A DNA stretch of 64,000 bases from Limanda limanda (GCF_963576545.1 NC_083645.1:930001-994000), one strand, 5' to 3'; counted from the stretch's first letter, positions 38,243 through 50,851 are shown. A program made the numbers and translations. Notes: generated from the sequence alone by a model not told the origin.

Positions 38243-38727
38243 GGTGGGTGGGTCATAGGGTTATGCACTCTAATCCCAAACACAGTTTGGTTGTGTGTAG
38301 GTAATGAGAAGATCTTTTTTCCACCCTTCAATAAATAGCTGTAAAAGGTGCCTAAACCTTTCTGTGGGAAGCATTTAGTAGTGTCTCCCTTGAGGTGGAT
38401 AAAACAGTACCTTTGTACCCAATGTCACAACTCCCCTTGATGAGTTTCATCAGTAAGTTTTCCAAGCTGATCTGCAGTGGAAGGGTAGCAACATAAAAAA
38501 TAAATTTCATATTAGAACACTGTAGTGATATACTCCGTAATTTCAAGAACAGACTTCTAAATCCTCCAATTAATTTCTGCTTATCTAGAAAGGACCACTT
38601 CAAGATGACCTAGTTTACTATTTTCCTGTTGTTAGTTTTTCTGTTAGTTAGCAGGATTATGCAAAGACTAATATGGTGTTTCAGTTTTTTTTTACCACAA
38701 AGCTTGGTGTCGTAGAGTAATTCTTGT

Positions 38728-38728
<1 letters not shown>

Positions 38729-38764
<36 letters not shown>
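38729..38764. repeat. (GT)n microsatellite
   Basis: Perfect GT dinucleotide repeat. Confidence 0.95.
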
Positions 38765-38767
<3 letters not shown>

Positions 38768-41700
38768 GAGCAGATCCAAATTTAATTTAAATGTGGTTTT
38801 ACAAGGGGACAGTTGGACATACAGAAGTAGGCTATGCACACTCTGAGTGCCCTTGTAGTTGAGTAAAGGAATGATGACAGTAACAAGTGACTCTTTGAGT
38901 GTACATGGAGAATCATTTAAATACAGTTTCTTGTGGGCTGCAGATCTTTGTCCATTGTTCACACACTTCTCCATTCATCATACCAATACATTGAACCTCT
39001 ACCAAGTACTGTCACCTCAAATATATATCAATCGGATTCTTTTGATTCTTGACAAGTCCATTTTAAACCTTATAAAGCCCCCCCCCCCCCCCCCACACAC
39101 ACACCAGCTGACACACACACAAACACATACACTGACCTTTGTTGAGACAAAGGCAAGCCACTGTGATGTACACACACATGCACACAAAGACACACAGCAG
39201 GAAAGCATCAGTGAAGGGCAGTCTTTGAAGGCCAGTGTTTTAATTTAGAGAGTAGATAACATGATGCTATCAGGACAGAGAGATGACAAACTCAAAGACA
39301 GACAGAGAGACGAAGAAGAGGGGATGATGGGAGACAAAGATATAGACTAGATATCCAGATAATATTAATATTCTATTAATCACTGTGATCTGCCAGCTTT
39401 TTTAAATTACAGACACTCTTGTTATTATTGTTTAAATGCAGGGGTGCAAGATTGTTGGAGTATTTTCTCTACCTATAGTTATTGAAGCTGCTGTTAAATG
39501 TAAACAAAATGGGACCATCATGGGCTAACATTACATTAGAGTTCTAATGGGTTGGTTTTGGCAAATTAAAACAACTCAATCCCATTATATAAATTTACAG
39601 TACCAAGCTTGGCATGTTATCACCAAAATCAATTACTGTGATTGTAACTCTGCTGTAAGAGGCTCTAACATTAAAGGTGGAGCTACGGATTCTGGCGAAT
39701 GCCTGTGTATAATAAAAAAAAAACACACCCCTCCCTTTACTACTCTTGATCAGTAGTTCCACCCCTAACGTTCATCCACACATATTACTAGGGTGCACCA
39801 CTAATCTCAAAAAGTTGGAATTAGCCACCACAAATATTTTCAATGACCAGTTTCAGTTCTGCCAGTGAAGGTCTATTCGCCCTTGGAAAGGAGACGGTCA
39901 GACACTGATGTACATTCTCACTACACCAGTGGCTGCCTTCTGCCTGCTCAGAGAACATTACGTACCGGTGTGTGGTCGCAACAGCCCACAATGCAGTCCA
40001 GAAGAAACTCCTGGTCGTGCCTCCACTTTTGAAATGCCTCATTGATGTTCACTCTGTTCTTAGCCCTGTCATTATTTCATCATCTTGTTTGGGTTAACTA
40101 AAGTCTGTGGTGCTTCAGTAAGTTGCATTTGGAGCACTAGTGTGAAAATTATTGTGGGGTTAATGGATAGTGTTAATGCTACATCCTTGGAGACAGTGGT
40201 GTCAGCATTTCCAGTGGTTAATAGTTTAGTAATTAGTTGAGTTCACTTTTCAACTGGTCTTTCCTCAATTGTATAAGGCAGTGGAATAATTTGATTATCT
40301 CATTTGAGATGTAACAGATGATGTTTACACGTTTTATTAAAAAAGTTATTGGACTATGAGTACATATTGGCAGAATTTGACAAAATTATTTTTATTTAAT
40401 TAATATAGCTTACCAAACCCTTTAAGGTATGTGTGCAGACAAAATTGACCTCTTAGAAAAAGCCTACTTCAGTTGATACTCTTCTCAACCACGCCTACCC
40501 TATCCCATCCCTTAGATTAAATATTTAGAAAGCTGCTAAATTTGCGCACCTATAAATGCAATTCAATTGTCTTTTAAGGGACCAGTGCAAGTGTATACAT
40601 TTTGAAATGTGATGATACAGTACAAGACCTATGCACATGTTGTTTTGATCTCTAAGTGTGTTATTGTGAAGGACAGTGATTCAACAGAGGGGGAGGGAGG
40701 GATGATGTTTGAGGTGAGACAGTAGAGATGATGACCTGATGAGAGATGGACAGATAAGTAGACCGATATATGGAGACAGAAACAGAGAGAGACATAGGCT
40801 GAGAGGATTAGTGGAGCAGAGGTGGTGCTCTGTAGCACGAGGACATGATACACTACAAACACATAAATGCTTTGTATAGTGAGTTATTGCCAGTTGAAGG
40901 CAGGAGAGAACATTTCAAGAAATACAGCAGATTTACAGCTAAGGACACTTTTTCCTGGGAAGCTATGGTACATGGTACAGAGCACAGTGAAGGGCACACA
41001 GCGTGTGTGAGTCCGTTTTTATCATTTGTGGCAAACAGTTTAAGGTAGATTCTGGTTTACTTCAACGCCTTGTGTAATTCCAAAAGATGTGGCTATTGTG
41101 ACAGTATGGGTAATGGTAATGTAACTCATGCAGCTCAAAACTTAGCAATTCAAAATTATTACTAAAACAATTGGGATGATATTATGCCACAGTGTTGGAC
41201 CTCCCCACAGTCTTTAAGGTTACCCAATCCTCATGGTTGCACTTGTTCTACAGAAATGTCCCTGATTCCAATAACATTTGAAGTGTGTGCTTGACTTGAC
41301 TCACAGGATCTGCTTTAAGTGACTCATTGGTGGAGGCAATGCAAGGATTGAAGGAATTATGATGTAGGGTTCTTTCTTTCCCACCCGTCTGGCCTGTGCC
41401 CTGTAAATTAGGTCTTTGTCCCCAACCTACCCAACTATCTCCTGGGGTTCTGGGCTCCATAAATTATGCAATTATCCATGCCCCTGCCTGGCTTCACACC
41501 CCTAGCATTTTCCTGAGCTCTCTTTTTCTGAGAGTTGAAAGTTTATGATAGAGTGCATAAACCCACCCAGCTACCTTGCATCTAAGCTGTGGCTTGACTA
41601 CGCCCAAACCCACAGCAACTGGAACCTCAAGTTGACGATCTAACATTAGTTGGATGGGGAAAACCCTGTCACACTGTGTTGTATTGTTTTATGGTTGTAA

Positions 41701-42090
41701 CAACTCAGAAAACTACTTTGGCCTCCTACTCTGTTTCTCTGCCTCAAGTGTGGGCATCATGTTCAGCAAAGTTTTTTCTAGTTTCCATTGCCTGCTAGGT
41801 GAAACAAAGTGGTATGGCTCTCGATGGCACCATACATTTAAATACAAAATTGGGCCTTGGTTAAACACAAGCTGGTCAACCAAAGGTTTGAATGTGAGAT
41901 CAAATACCACAGATATACAGGTATTTTTCCCCAAGTGGGGACAGCCCACAATTAGCAGGTAAACACATGAGTCACAACTAAAATGGGAAAAAATGTTACA
42001 GCAGTGAAGAGGACAGTCAAAAATAGACATAAGTAAGGTAATAGTAAGTTAACATTTAATACTTATAAATGCAAGGAAATATAAAAAATA
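38765..42090. other. No gene seen
   Basis: A poly(C) run and CA tracts lie at 39078-39130, and a short A-run at 39711. The remainder is AT-rich. Open frames of up to 105 codons (for example 41654-41962) show no domain or splice context. Confidence 0.5.
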
Positions 42091-44190
42091 TTAAAATGGA
42101 ATATAACTAATATATGCAATGCAAACAGAATATGTCTGAGAATATACACACTGATTGCACATTAGCCATTGAATTTCACAGACAAAAATTGATATCGCAA
42201 AGTTCAGATAATTAAACCTAAGTAAATTAAGAAGGGGGAATACCAGGACCAAGCTGGCCTTTCTTATCAGTTTATCCAGTCTCTTCCTGTCAACAGTTGA
42301 AATCCTGCTGCCCCAGCAATCCACCCCAAACATCCAGATCGCTGATTCCACCCATAAAAGGTCTTCAGGAGCAACCCCTGCACTCCGAAAGACCTCAGTC
42401 TCAACAGCAGATACAGTGCTCTCAAACCCTTCTTGTAAGGTGCACTGGTATGATCAGTCAAGTCCAATTTATTGTTCAGGTGAAGACCCAGGTACTTAAG
42501 AGAAGTCACTATCTCATGTCCATTCCCTGGATACTTACCAGTATCTGGGGGAAATATCGGCGCCTGCAGAAATCCACCACCAGTTCTTTAGGTTTCCCCG
42601 CTTTGACCTGGAGACAATTCGGCTTGCACCCATCCACAAAGTCCTGTGTCAGGTCTCTGTACTCCCTGCCATCCTCATCTGTGTTCAGACTGATGATCAC
42701 AGATTCGTGAGAGAAAATTTAGTAGATTGATTGATGGTCTCCCCAAGGGGCGCAGATGATTGAGGACAAGCCCCTTCAGGGTCTTCATTAGGCGGAATGT
42801 TACTGCCACTGGCCTGGAGCTGTTGAAGACTTTGAGGTGCAGAGTCTTTGGCGCTGGTACTAAACAGGGGGTCTTCCGGAGCTGTGGTACTTGTTAGGCG
42901 TGTTCGTTTATCCTTTAAGAGGAGAGGAGCCGACCTCGGTTTGCTCAATCAAATATTTATTTAGGAGGCAATGAACAGGTTTTGGATCAGCAAAACAATG
43001 GGCTTTCTACACATTAGTTGTATCAGAGCACCACAAACATCCGGCGTCTGTCCATTTTATAACAGTAGATCTTTGTTCCTCCCTCCTCAGAAGTGCGCAG
43101 GCGCAGGCCATCCTCCTGGCATTTGGAATACGGAAGTAGCAAGGAGCCACTCCCAATGACACTCCTACTTTGATAGTTGCTAGACAACTCTATCCTGACA
43201 GTCTGATGTTGTCTCCTAACCTAGCCTTGAGTAGAAAATGTCATGCTCCTGCCATTTCGGCTGCACCAAATGAACCATAACAAAATACCCCTAGACTCTC
43301 TTATCAAGACAGCTGTGAGACTGACCAACAATGTGACGCACACACATTTCAAACTAGTTTCAAGATTGAACATTCTGAGAATCAAAAGGTTATTGCTAAT
43401 AATCTGTATGAAGGCCCTAATATCTAGCTAAAACTGCTTCTATTTTTATTGTTAGGAGTACAAATATAATTCGAAATGTTTCTATCTTTATTTGGTTAAG
43501 AGTTCAGTCAGACACAGACTATAGTTAAAATATTGAAATCCTAACACACTCTACCTTGCATCAAGCTCATGTTGAAGATGTGCTCCACAATCCTACACAG
43601 CTGATCAGCGCTGGACTTGAGGAGCCTACTGCTGATGCCATCAAGATATGTCTTGCTCATCACAGAGCTGAGGACGTAAGGGGCTGCATCAGCATTAGCA
43701 GAGGGGGGAACATACACAGCTATCGAGATAGCATGTGAAAATTCCTGCAGTAAATAGTGTGGTCTCATGCTAACCACTAATGTCCCAACAGCAGTGCTGT
43801 TCTTTAAAAACAATGTGCCCATAGGTACACAATCTATCATTCACAAACACTGCAAGCCCAGCTCCTCCTTTCCTCTTACCGCTCTCTATTGTCCTGTCCG
43901 CAGAATCAGATGCATCCGTCTAGTGCAGTGACAGTATCTGTGTTTCCTGCAGTTAGCCATTTCTCTGTAAACAGCATGATGCTACACTGCCAGTAGTCCC
44001 TCTCATGCCCAGGTCAACGCCACTAACTCTTCTTACATTCCCCATGACGTGGGAGGACAGGTCTGTATTGCTTCCTCCTTGCACGACACTGGGCTCCAGC
44101 ATGGCTCTCCCTTCTCTCCAAAAGTGAGTGAGAGCTGCTACAAAAGGCTGCCACTCGTTAGGCACCAAGAAGGTCCATCACTATTTACAT
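42091..44190 (-). mobile_element. Degraded L2/CR1-like LINE, minus strand, split by a solo LTR
   Basis: On the minus strand from about 44190 downward there is an endonuclease start (VMGNVRR, then IMLFTEKWLTAGNTD with a frame change), GGAGLAVFVNDRLC and AVYVPPSANADA. Next is the start of the reverse transcriptase (DGISSRLLKSSADQLCRIVE then HIFNMSLMQGR). After the LTR come VPQLRKTPCLVPAPKT and RPVAVTFRLMKTLKGLVL, then DEDGREYRDLTQDFVDGCKP, PKELVVDFC and SLKYLGLHLNNKLDLTDHTS, and lastly VDRKRLDKLIRKAS. Stops and frameshifts are frequent, and the central palm is deleted. The motif order is that of fish L2/CR1-group elements. Confidence 0.8.
42892..43546 (-). mobile_element. Solo LTR inserted in the L2-like LINE
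   Basis: On the minus strand it begins TGTTAGGATTTC and ends CGCCTAACA, so the ends are TG...CA with matching TGTTAGG/CCTAACA. A TATAAAA box (plus strand about 43055-43062) and an AATAAA signal (plus strand about 42956-42961) lie in the expected order. The flanking tetranucleotides TACT and CACT (plus strand) are a target duplication with one change. LINE coding sequence resumes on each side at the same codon region. There is no internal retroelement sequence, so it is a solo LTR left by recombination. Confidence 0.8.
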
Positions 44191-45621
44191 TCTCCTTTCC
44201 TTTAAGAAACATGACAAATCAAAGGAACCCAGCTGTACCGATTAAAAGATGAATCACTCTTTAAAATTGTTGCAGATTCATTTTGCATCAATCATTCAAT
44301 CAACTACTGTTGCTTCACTATTTCCACATCACACAATTCTGGAAATTAGAAGTAACAAGGTAAATTTCAAGGATGATCTACTGTGGACTCCAGCTTCCTC
44401 CAGCATGTACAGGTTTTTTTCCGAAAGACTCTCAATGTTGTGCTGTCAGGTACAACTTCATGTTGTCAGCATGTAGACCATCTGCTTCCTGCACATCATT
44501 TATCTCTTATACATAAATCCGTCGCACTATTGCAGCAGGACTAATAGGGTTTAGTTTAATTTCTGTAGACTTGAATTCATCACCATAATCTCTTTTTTAC
44601 CTGTAGATCATTTGTGGATAAAATATGTTTGTGCTTAAAGCACAGTGTACATGCAAGCAATCCACTGATAATCACACTATTTTAATTTGCTCATGTAAAG
44701 CTGCATCAAAATGTTTTGGGTGTCTGGTGTCAATAACTATAAAGTGGGAACGCAGTCCAACAAGTAAAAGCACAATGTCATGGTGTCATTAATGTTGTTT
44801 TCAACACCCACAAAGCTGTCCTTGTTTGTGTGTGAAAGTCACACTGAACCTGCCTTCTGAAGTCTATGACCATGGCCTCCACCAAATGATTGACTTTTTA
44901 GTTGGAACTCAGTTAAATTGTCATTTAATTATAAATAAAAACTAGTTTTTTTTAATCCAGGCTCTGCATCCAGAATCTGGAAGCACCTGTTTTGAATTGA
45001 GGGTTAGATAATGTGATACTGACATATCGCCTGTTACTTTTGATGAGATCGAAGATGTTGAAGCAGTATCTTTGTTGTTTCTGGCAGGTTTGTAGAAACA
45101 GTAAATGTAGAAACTGACAGGATAATATTTTCCTTTAAACAAGTTTTCTGTCTAGTCCTGTAAAAGTCTTTTCACTTTATCTTTTGTAAACCTATAGCAA
45201 AGTCCTTCTGAAAACTGTCATTTGTGCTTTTGTGGCTCCAATTCAGGCACATGAGTTAACTGCTACTTTATGCCTCAATAGTGCTATCTAACACTTAACA
45301 CTATAGGTCTGCCTAATACTGTAATTTATACACTGGCTAAACTTTTTCACAAATGTAATTTTAAACATCTTACTTAAATATTTTCAATACCTGAAAGAAT
45401 TATTCCTTCATTTATTCAGGAGAGTTACTTCACTTTGTATTAGTAGAAGGATTGCTTATTATGATGTATCAACTTCAACATGTTGTTCATAATAATCAGA
45501 TATTGTAAATATATTGATGATATTCCATCTTGCTTAGTTTTTGCATTTCTTTCTTTGGAATAAAAACAGCACAAAAGTCTGGTATTTTCCGCAGGAAGCG
45601 GGCAGAACCAGAACCCCTATT

Positions 45622-45622
<1 letters not shown>
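44191..45622. other. No gene seen
   Basis: AT-rich, non-repetitive DNA with no recognisable coding exon. Confidence 0.5.

Positions 45623-45685
<63 letters not shown>
45623..45685. repeat. (TA)n microsatellite
   Basis: About 31 TA units, perfectly regular. Confidence 0.97.
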
Positions 45686-45687
<2 letters not shown>

Positions 45688-45769
45688 CAGTAGCTGCAAT
45701 TAAACTGGACTGCCTTTTAGTGACACTGAGCTGCGGGTAAGTAACTGGTCTATTATCCCAACGTTACAG

Positions 45770-45905
45770 CAGCATTGTCACAGTGACATCAGGACAGAGG
45801 GAGGAGCTGCTCGCTGAGTGTGCGCTTAATGACCACAGGATTTATTCAATAAGCCCTTTGCTTCTTAATTAATGTTCTAATTAGACTTCTTTCCTCTCAC
45901 TGCTA
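45770..45905. promoter_or_regulatory. Homeodomain-site-bearing conserved-looking segment
   Basis: Contains CTTAATGACCACAGGATTTA, TTCTTAATTAATG and CTAATTAGAC, so three TAAT-type sites in about 60 bp, plus a RUNX-like ACCACA. It lies between a TA microsatellite and a CA-rich stretch. Enhancer nature is inferred. Confidence 0.3.
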
Positions 45906-46329
45906 CCAAACCAACCACACACACACACAAACCACAAACACCCCACATGGCCTCACACAAGTAACACAAGATAGGTGGTGACCTTGTGATAACCTGTGTG
46001 TTCATCGCTCAATGGCCATGCCCAGCATCAGCACTTACAGATCACACACACATACAAAAAGGGTATGTATGCTGTACACTCACATACACACCTTGGCTGT
46101 TAGCCTCCATAGTGTATGTGAGCCTTCCCCTGACATTGGGATTAATTAATGGCTGTGAGATACTGCAGGGGAACAGAGCTTGGAGTAACGGAAGTCAACG
46201 GAAGCACAAGCAGTAAAAGCCCAAATACATGTAACCAAGAAACATGTTTGACTTCACAGGATCCATCAACTGATGAGAGAGAGTGACATGTTAGTAATTA
46301 CATTTTTTTGCTCTACCCAATTTCCCTCA

Positions 46330-46803
46330 ATTTGATTCAAATTCTGCTAAGAATTTTCATGTTGACTGGATACCACGACCGAGGCGGCAGCTGATAATGG
46401 ATTCTAACTGGCGGCAGTGGACAATAACTGTGGATTATAGTGGATACCATCCTGATGCTGGATCGTGGTCTTGCTGGCTGCTGGCCAGAGACTGTGATTG
46501 CAGCGGGACTGCCTGACACATAGTATTGAAAAATGTTTACCCTCATCGATGCTGCTAAAAATCCTGATGATGTTTTCTTACACCTGACATCTATTGCACT
46601 TCTGTCCGTCCTGAGAGAGGGATCCCTCACATGTGGCTCTCTCTGAGGTTTCTACATATTTTTACCTGTGAAAAGGGTTTTTAGTAGTTTTTCCTTACTC
46701 TTGTTGAGGGTTAAGGACAGAGGATGTCACACAATGTTAAAGCCCTATGAGACGAATTGTTATTTGTGAATGTGGGCTATACAAATAAAGCTTGATTGAA
46801 CTT
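46330..46803 (+). repeat. Teleost LINE 3' UTR and tail
   Basis: It contains the ordered words 'ctattgcacttctgtccgtc', 'ctgagagagggatccctcac', 'gggtttttagtagtttttcc', 'aggacagaggatgtcacaca', 'aaagccctatgagacgaatt' and 'gggctatacaaataaagc'. It ends in a TTGATTGA-type tail. This is the longest of three related tails in the window. Confidence 0.75.
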
Positions 46804-47346
46804 GATTGATACCAGCAGCTGTAGGAAAGGGCCTGTCTCAGCAAAAATAGACTAAACTTCCAACACTGTTGTATTTTAAAGTTCACAAACAGTTCTCACT
46901 ATAATATAGCACTAAAATATCAGAAGTTCACTCCTGTGGACACAGAGGTGACTCACGGCGCAGTCAATGGCTGTAAGATGATTACGGCAGAGCTGCCATA
47001 GTAAGGAGAGACACGTGGCAGAGAGCAAGAGAGAAAGAAACAGAAACTGCAGGCTAAAGTTTGATTTATGTTTGTTCCTATTTGAATACTAAATATGTTA
47101 AAAAGGGAATGGTTCGTCTCAGGCTGATCTTGGGAGACCCCGGTGGCAACGTCCTTTGCCACAACACTAAAACAAAGCCATTATATGTACTGAAAAGTTA
47201 AAAAATGTGCATTGTCAGGGTGGCTTTCTCTTTCATTGACTTGACATGACTTTGAAGCTGTATGTGGCGACAATTGAAAAATGTGCTATGTTACAGGGTT
47301 ATTCTTGTTTCTGATGATGTGGCATTGCCACCATAATGGATGGTCT

Positions 47347-47870
47347 GTTACGATCTTATTTTTAAGCGGACCCAAAAGTGCAGACAGAGAACACGGCAGG
47401 TAGATGGTAGGAAAAGGTTTATTGGAAATTCCAATAAGGCAGGCAGTTAGCAGACAGGTAGCAGGTAGCAAGCAGGTAGCAGGCAGGTAGCAGGCAGATA
47501 GCAGGTAGCAGGCCGGAGCAGGTAGCAAGCAGGTAGCAGGCAGGTAGCAGGCAGATAGCAGGTAGCAGGCCGGAGCAGGTAGCAAGCAGGTAGCAAGCAG
47601 GTAGCAGGCCGGAGCAGGTAGCATGCAGGTAGCAAGCAGGTAGCAGGCAGAACTCTGTGGCATGGAGTAGAACCAGGAAGGTGTGCAGCTGAACCACACA
47701 GGTGAACGGACGATCTGGCGAAGACTGGGGAGATGAGCTGAGGCTTTATGGAGTGGAGGTGGAGTTGATTAGATGAGTCTCAGCTGCAAAGGTGTTCTAC
47801 AGGAGGCCCCTCCCAGCTCCAGCCACCTATGGAAAGGGAACAGTGGGGGAAGGGATTACCTGGTCCTGAC
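47347..47870. mobile_element. 524-bp element with minisatellite and 7-bp target duplication
   Basis: ATGGTCT occurs immediately before (47340-47346) and after (47871-47877) this segment. The ends GTTACGATC and GGTCCTGAC are weak inverted repeats. The interior contains a tandem array at about 47440-47650. There is no coding capacity; the Leu/Pro/Ala/Cys minus-strand frames come from the array. Confidence 0.6.
47440..47650. repeat. Minisatellite based on GCAGGTAGCAG
   Basis: About 20 units of 10-11 bp (GCAGGTAGCA with A/G variants) are grouped into higher-order blocks of about 60 bp, marked by GGCCGGAGCAGGTAGC. Confidence 0.9.
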
Positions 47871-48237
47871 ATGGTCTTTCAGCTCATTGTTTTAAATTAG
47901 TGTTTTTTTTTAGTTTCAAAGTCTTCCAAAGTTTTTAGTCTCCTATTTGTGGAGCAGCAGGAAGTTGTGTTATGTCGTGAAAACTCAGATAAACTCACTG
48001 TATTCTGACTGCTTAGCATCAAAAAGCTAGAACCTTGTTGAAGCTACCAGCATTCACCAGAGGCCTGCACAGCATTTGCTTTGATTATCTGGGTAACTCA
48101 AGTTTTGTAGTGTATAACGAATCTTGTTCACGTCTTATGCTTTAACGGCTAAAGTGCTTCAGAGCAGGTTAAATTTGAAATAGAGGATCAACCCATGTAA
48201 AAGAACCGCCCACTTACCAATCAATTCATTTGAAACA

Positions 48238-48433
48238 TGACATCACTGATCTTAGAAGATCCCGTGGAACTCGATGTGGATGTTAGAGGTTCTGTGAGGA
48301 GGACAAAGGTCTTTAGAGACCAGCAAAAACCGAACTCTGATGAGTATCCTTATGAAAGATATAGATCCTCAGTTGGAGGGAATAATAAACATTTGTCAGC
48401 TGCTGGAGCCAAACATAACCAACTCAACATGTT
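48238..48433 (+). pseudogene. PIF/Harbinger transposase N-terminal fragment
   Basis: The frame reads MTSLILEDPVELDVDVRGSV, then RRTKVFRDQQKPNSDEYPYE and RYRSS. With a +1 shift it continues GIINICQLLEPNITNST. The pattern LEDPV...V.R..RR..VFRD...P.....LYERYRF followed by Q.LL.P.I.N.T is the N-terminus of HARBI1-like transposases. The DDE catalytic part is absent: the fragment stops where a SINE begins at 48434. Confidence 0.75.
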
Positions 48434-48728
48434 AATATCTGTGGGGAGAAAAGGTCTCTGGTTCGACTCCACAGAGAAACAACAAAAAGACGAACCTGGA
48501 TTGATCTGTCCAAAAATCCAAGAGGATTCTCCCTACCCTGTCTAGTGCCCCTGAGCAAGGCACCGAACTCCCCCAACATCTGCTCCCAGGGCGCCGTACA
48601 TGGCTGCCCATTGCTCTGTGTGTCCTGCACCAGATGGGTTAAAAGCAGAGGTTAAATTAACCCCCTTGCATGAGTGTGCTTGTGCATGTCTGTGCATGTG
48701 TTTGGGACAAATAAATGTATCTTAATAC
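48434..48728 (+). mobile_element. tRNA-derived SINE, plus copy of an inverted pair
   Basis: It starts 'tctgtggggagaaaaggtct', has box B-like 'ggttcgactccac', and ends 'ttgggacaaataaatgtatc' with a TTAATA-type tail. It is nearly identical to the minus copy at 37187-37486, and lacks about 13 bp of the head relative to it. Confidence 0.75.
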
Positions 48729-50467
48729 ATATTTTATTTATCAAGATGGTGAATATACCTTGTAATTGAGTAGGCCTTTCCACAATTGAGGTTACCAACT
48801 ACCAATAAATGTTAGCAGGTGTTAGTGGCCACCAGCGGATGTTAGGGACATAACTGTGCACCTTAGCTTCATCAACTGTTTTGGGCTTGTTATTAGTGAT
48901 ACAGGCCGAACTTGAGGGTACACTGAGGCTAAAGGTAAAGCTGAGTAGCTACTGGCTTGTATGGCGGTACTATGAAGCCATTTGGCCAGCTAAGTAGATC
49001 AGACATTCTTAACTCTGTCTTTTTAAACTAAGCACTGTTCCTTTTTTGAACATAAGACAATATGGAGAATACCCCTTTTATGTTCTACTGCCAAGTGGAT
49101 ACAGAAGTGTTCTAATACTGAGATGGGCTGTTTCTTGTCATTACGGCACCACAATTTTGAAATGTACCCATCTTACAAGAAGCTGAGATGAAACATTCTG
49201 TCAGCATGCACACTCTGTCCTAATATTCACATTTTAACTGAAATGGCACTCATAGAGTACATACCTCCCCCAAGACCCAACAATCCTCTTAAAATCTACC
49301 AAGCTGAACCAAATTGCTCACACTTATGGAAATCAGTCCCCTAAAAATGCCACATTATTTCCATTAAGATCAATGAATCCTGGGGAAATTAGTGAATATG
49401 TAACAAAAATAAAATATCCCACAATGTTAAAGAAAGTGATAAAATATTCCTGGATCTACTCTCTGATCTGGAGCCGCAATAATTAACATTATTATTATCA
49501 CATATTCTTCCCTGACTCATACTGCATCCCTCCACAAAATGTAATGGTATTCCATTCAGTATTTCTTTTCCAACCAAAAACAAACTCCTCCTTGGCAAAG
49601 GAAGTGCTGAAATGTAACAGAAAGATAATTAAAAGAAACCATAATGACTTAATTGATCATCACACGTTAAGCAATTTATCAAGGAAATAAATACCGAAAG
49701 CCTCTGGTTTCAGCTTCTGCTGGTTGTATTGTGGTTCAGAATGTCACAGGTTTATTTTAGCGGCTGCATGAGCTATACTACATATCACATGCTCGTTTAG
49801 TAAGTAAGGTCTGTACTAGGTTGTCACTCATGCAGTGCAATTAATTAATTGTTAATTAATTAATCAGAGTGAGTAATAAAACTGGAGTTGGAATTTTGCT
49901 ATATAAAGTATATTTATACATTTACATAGTTTTAACATATAACCAAATCACTTTAAAATGTTGAGTACTTTTTAGTTGTCAGGATTGAGTAATCTAAAAC
50001 CAGAGAAAGAAGAGTAAAACGACTACAGTAACTTTGAGATATTGTCTGTAACAATCCTATGCTGCCATCTTGTGGACAAAGACAAAATGTAGCGGTATTT
50101 TCAAAAAGGGTGAGCAGTCTCAAATGACTCAATGAGCAGTTCCAGTTTAAGATCTCAGATTAAGTGGACAAGGAATTGACAAAGACAAGTATCTGAGTGA
50201 AGAGGCGCTGGGTATGATGCACAGTGTTAAACTGTAGAAAATAAAGAATTAAAGCCATATATGCACTTAAACAGTCAATTTACATAACTTCACAAATTAA
50301 CCTATCATGACTCTGCCTTTTCGTACATTCATGATATCAGTTCAGCATGTGGAATTTATGGATATCGCCTTTTTTTTTACTGTTTGGTTAAAAACAGACT
50401 TAGTAGACCTCTGGTTACAACAATTGAGCATTATCATGTTCATGTATTTAAAAACTGAGAAAACTAT
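48729..50467. other. No gene seen
   Basis: AT-rich DNA. A TTAATTAATT-type palindrome lies at about 49838-49863. No coding exon recognised. Confidence 0.5.
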
Positions 50468-50831
50468 TGTGACGACCATCTTATTTTACCTGCCTGTGTG
50501 CCTTTCTCTGTGCTGGTGGGTGGAGCAACAGCCACCTACCTTCCCAGAAAGCATATAAAGCTGCTCTTCTGGGAGTGTCTCTTTCTCTCAGCAGGGGCTG
50601 CTGCACCAGCCTGAACCTTCATCCTTTGTTTGGTTTGCTGTACCAACAAACACGCATCACACAGCATTCTCACTCATCCACATGCTTCTGACACAACTGA
50701 TGCCCTTCATAGTTACACACCTCACTAGTAAATTAATATGATGTAAGAGTTCAGTTGAATAAATTACTTTTGATTGATAGGTCTGTGTGTGATCTTCCTT
50801 TTTGTTTCGAGCCCTGAGCCAGGTGGTAACA
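50468..50831 (+). mobile_element. Retroviral-type LTR
   Basis: It begins TGTGACGACC and ends GTGGTAACA. It contains TATAAA at 50554-50559 and AATAAA at 50758-50763, in the order U3 promoter, then R/U5. Two bases after its end is a primer binding site, which identifies it as a 5' LTR. No gag, pol or env is seen downstream and no second LTR is present, so it is a truncated remnant. It may be a Gypsy-type retrotransposon or an endogenous retrovirus; the LTR alone does not decide. Confidence 0.82.
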
Positions 50832-50833
50832 AA

Positions 50834-50851
50834 TGGGGGCTCGTCCGGGTC
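50834..50851 (+). promoter_or_regulatory. Primer binding site, proline-tRNA type
   Basis: TGGGGGCTCGTCCGGG at 50834-50849 is complementary to the 3' end of vertebrate tRNA-Pro. It lies two bases after the LTR end, where retroelements prime minus-strand DNA synthesis. Confidence 0.85.

Noticed and set aside
45986..46216. 76-codon open frame
   Set aside because: No recognisable features; it lies in CA-rich and unique non-coding DNA next to a LINE tail.
47286..47699. Cys/Leu/Pro/Ala repeat protein on the minus strand
   Set aside because: Translated minisatellite; three overlapping frames are all open.
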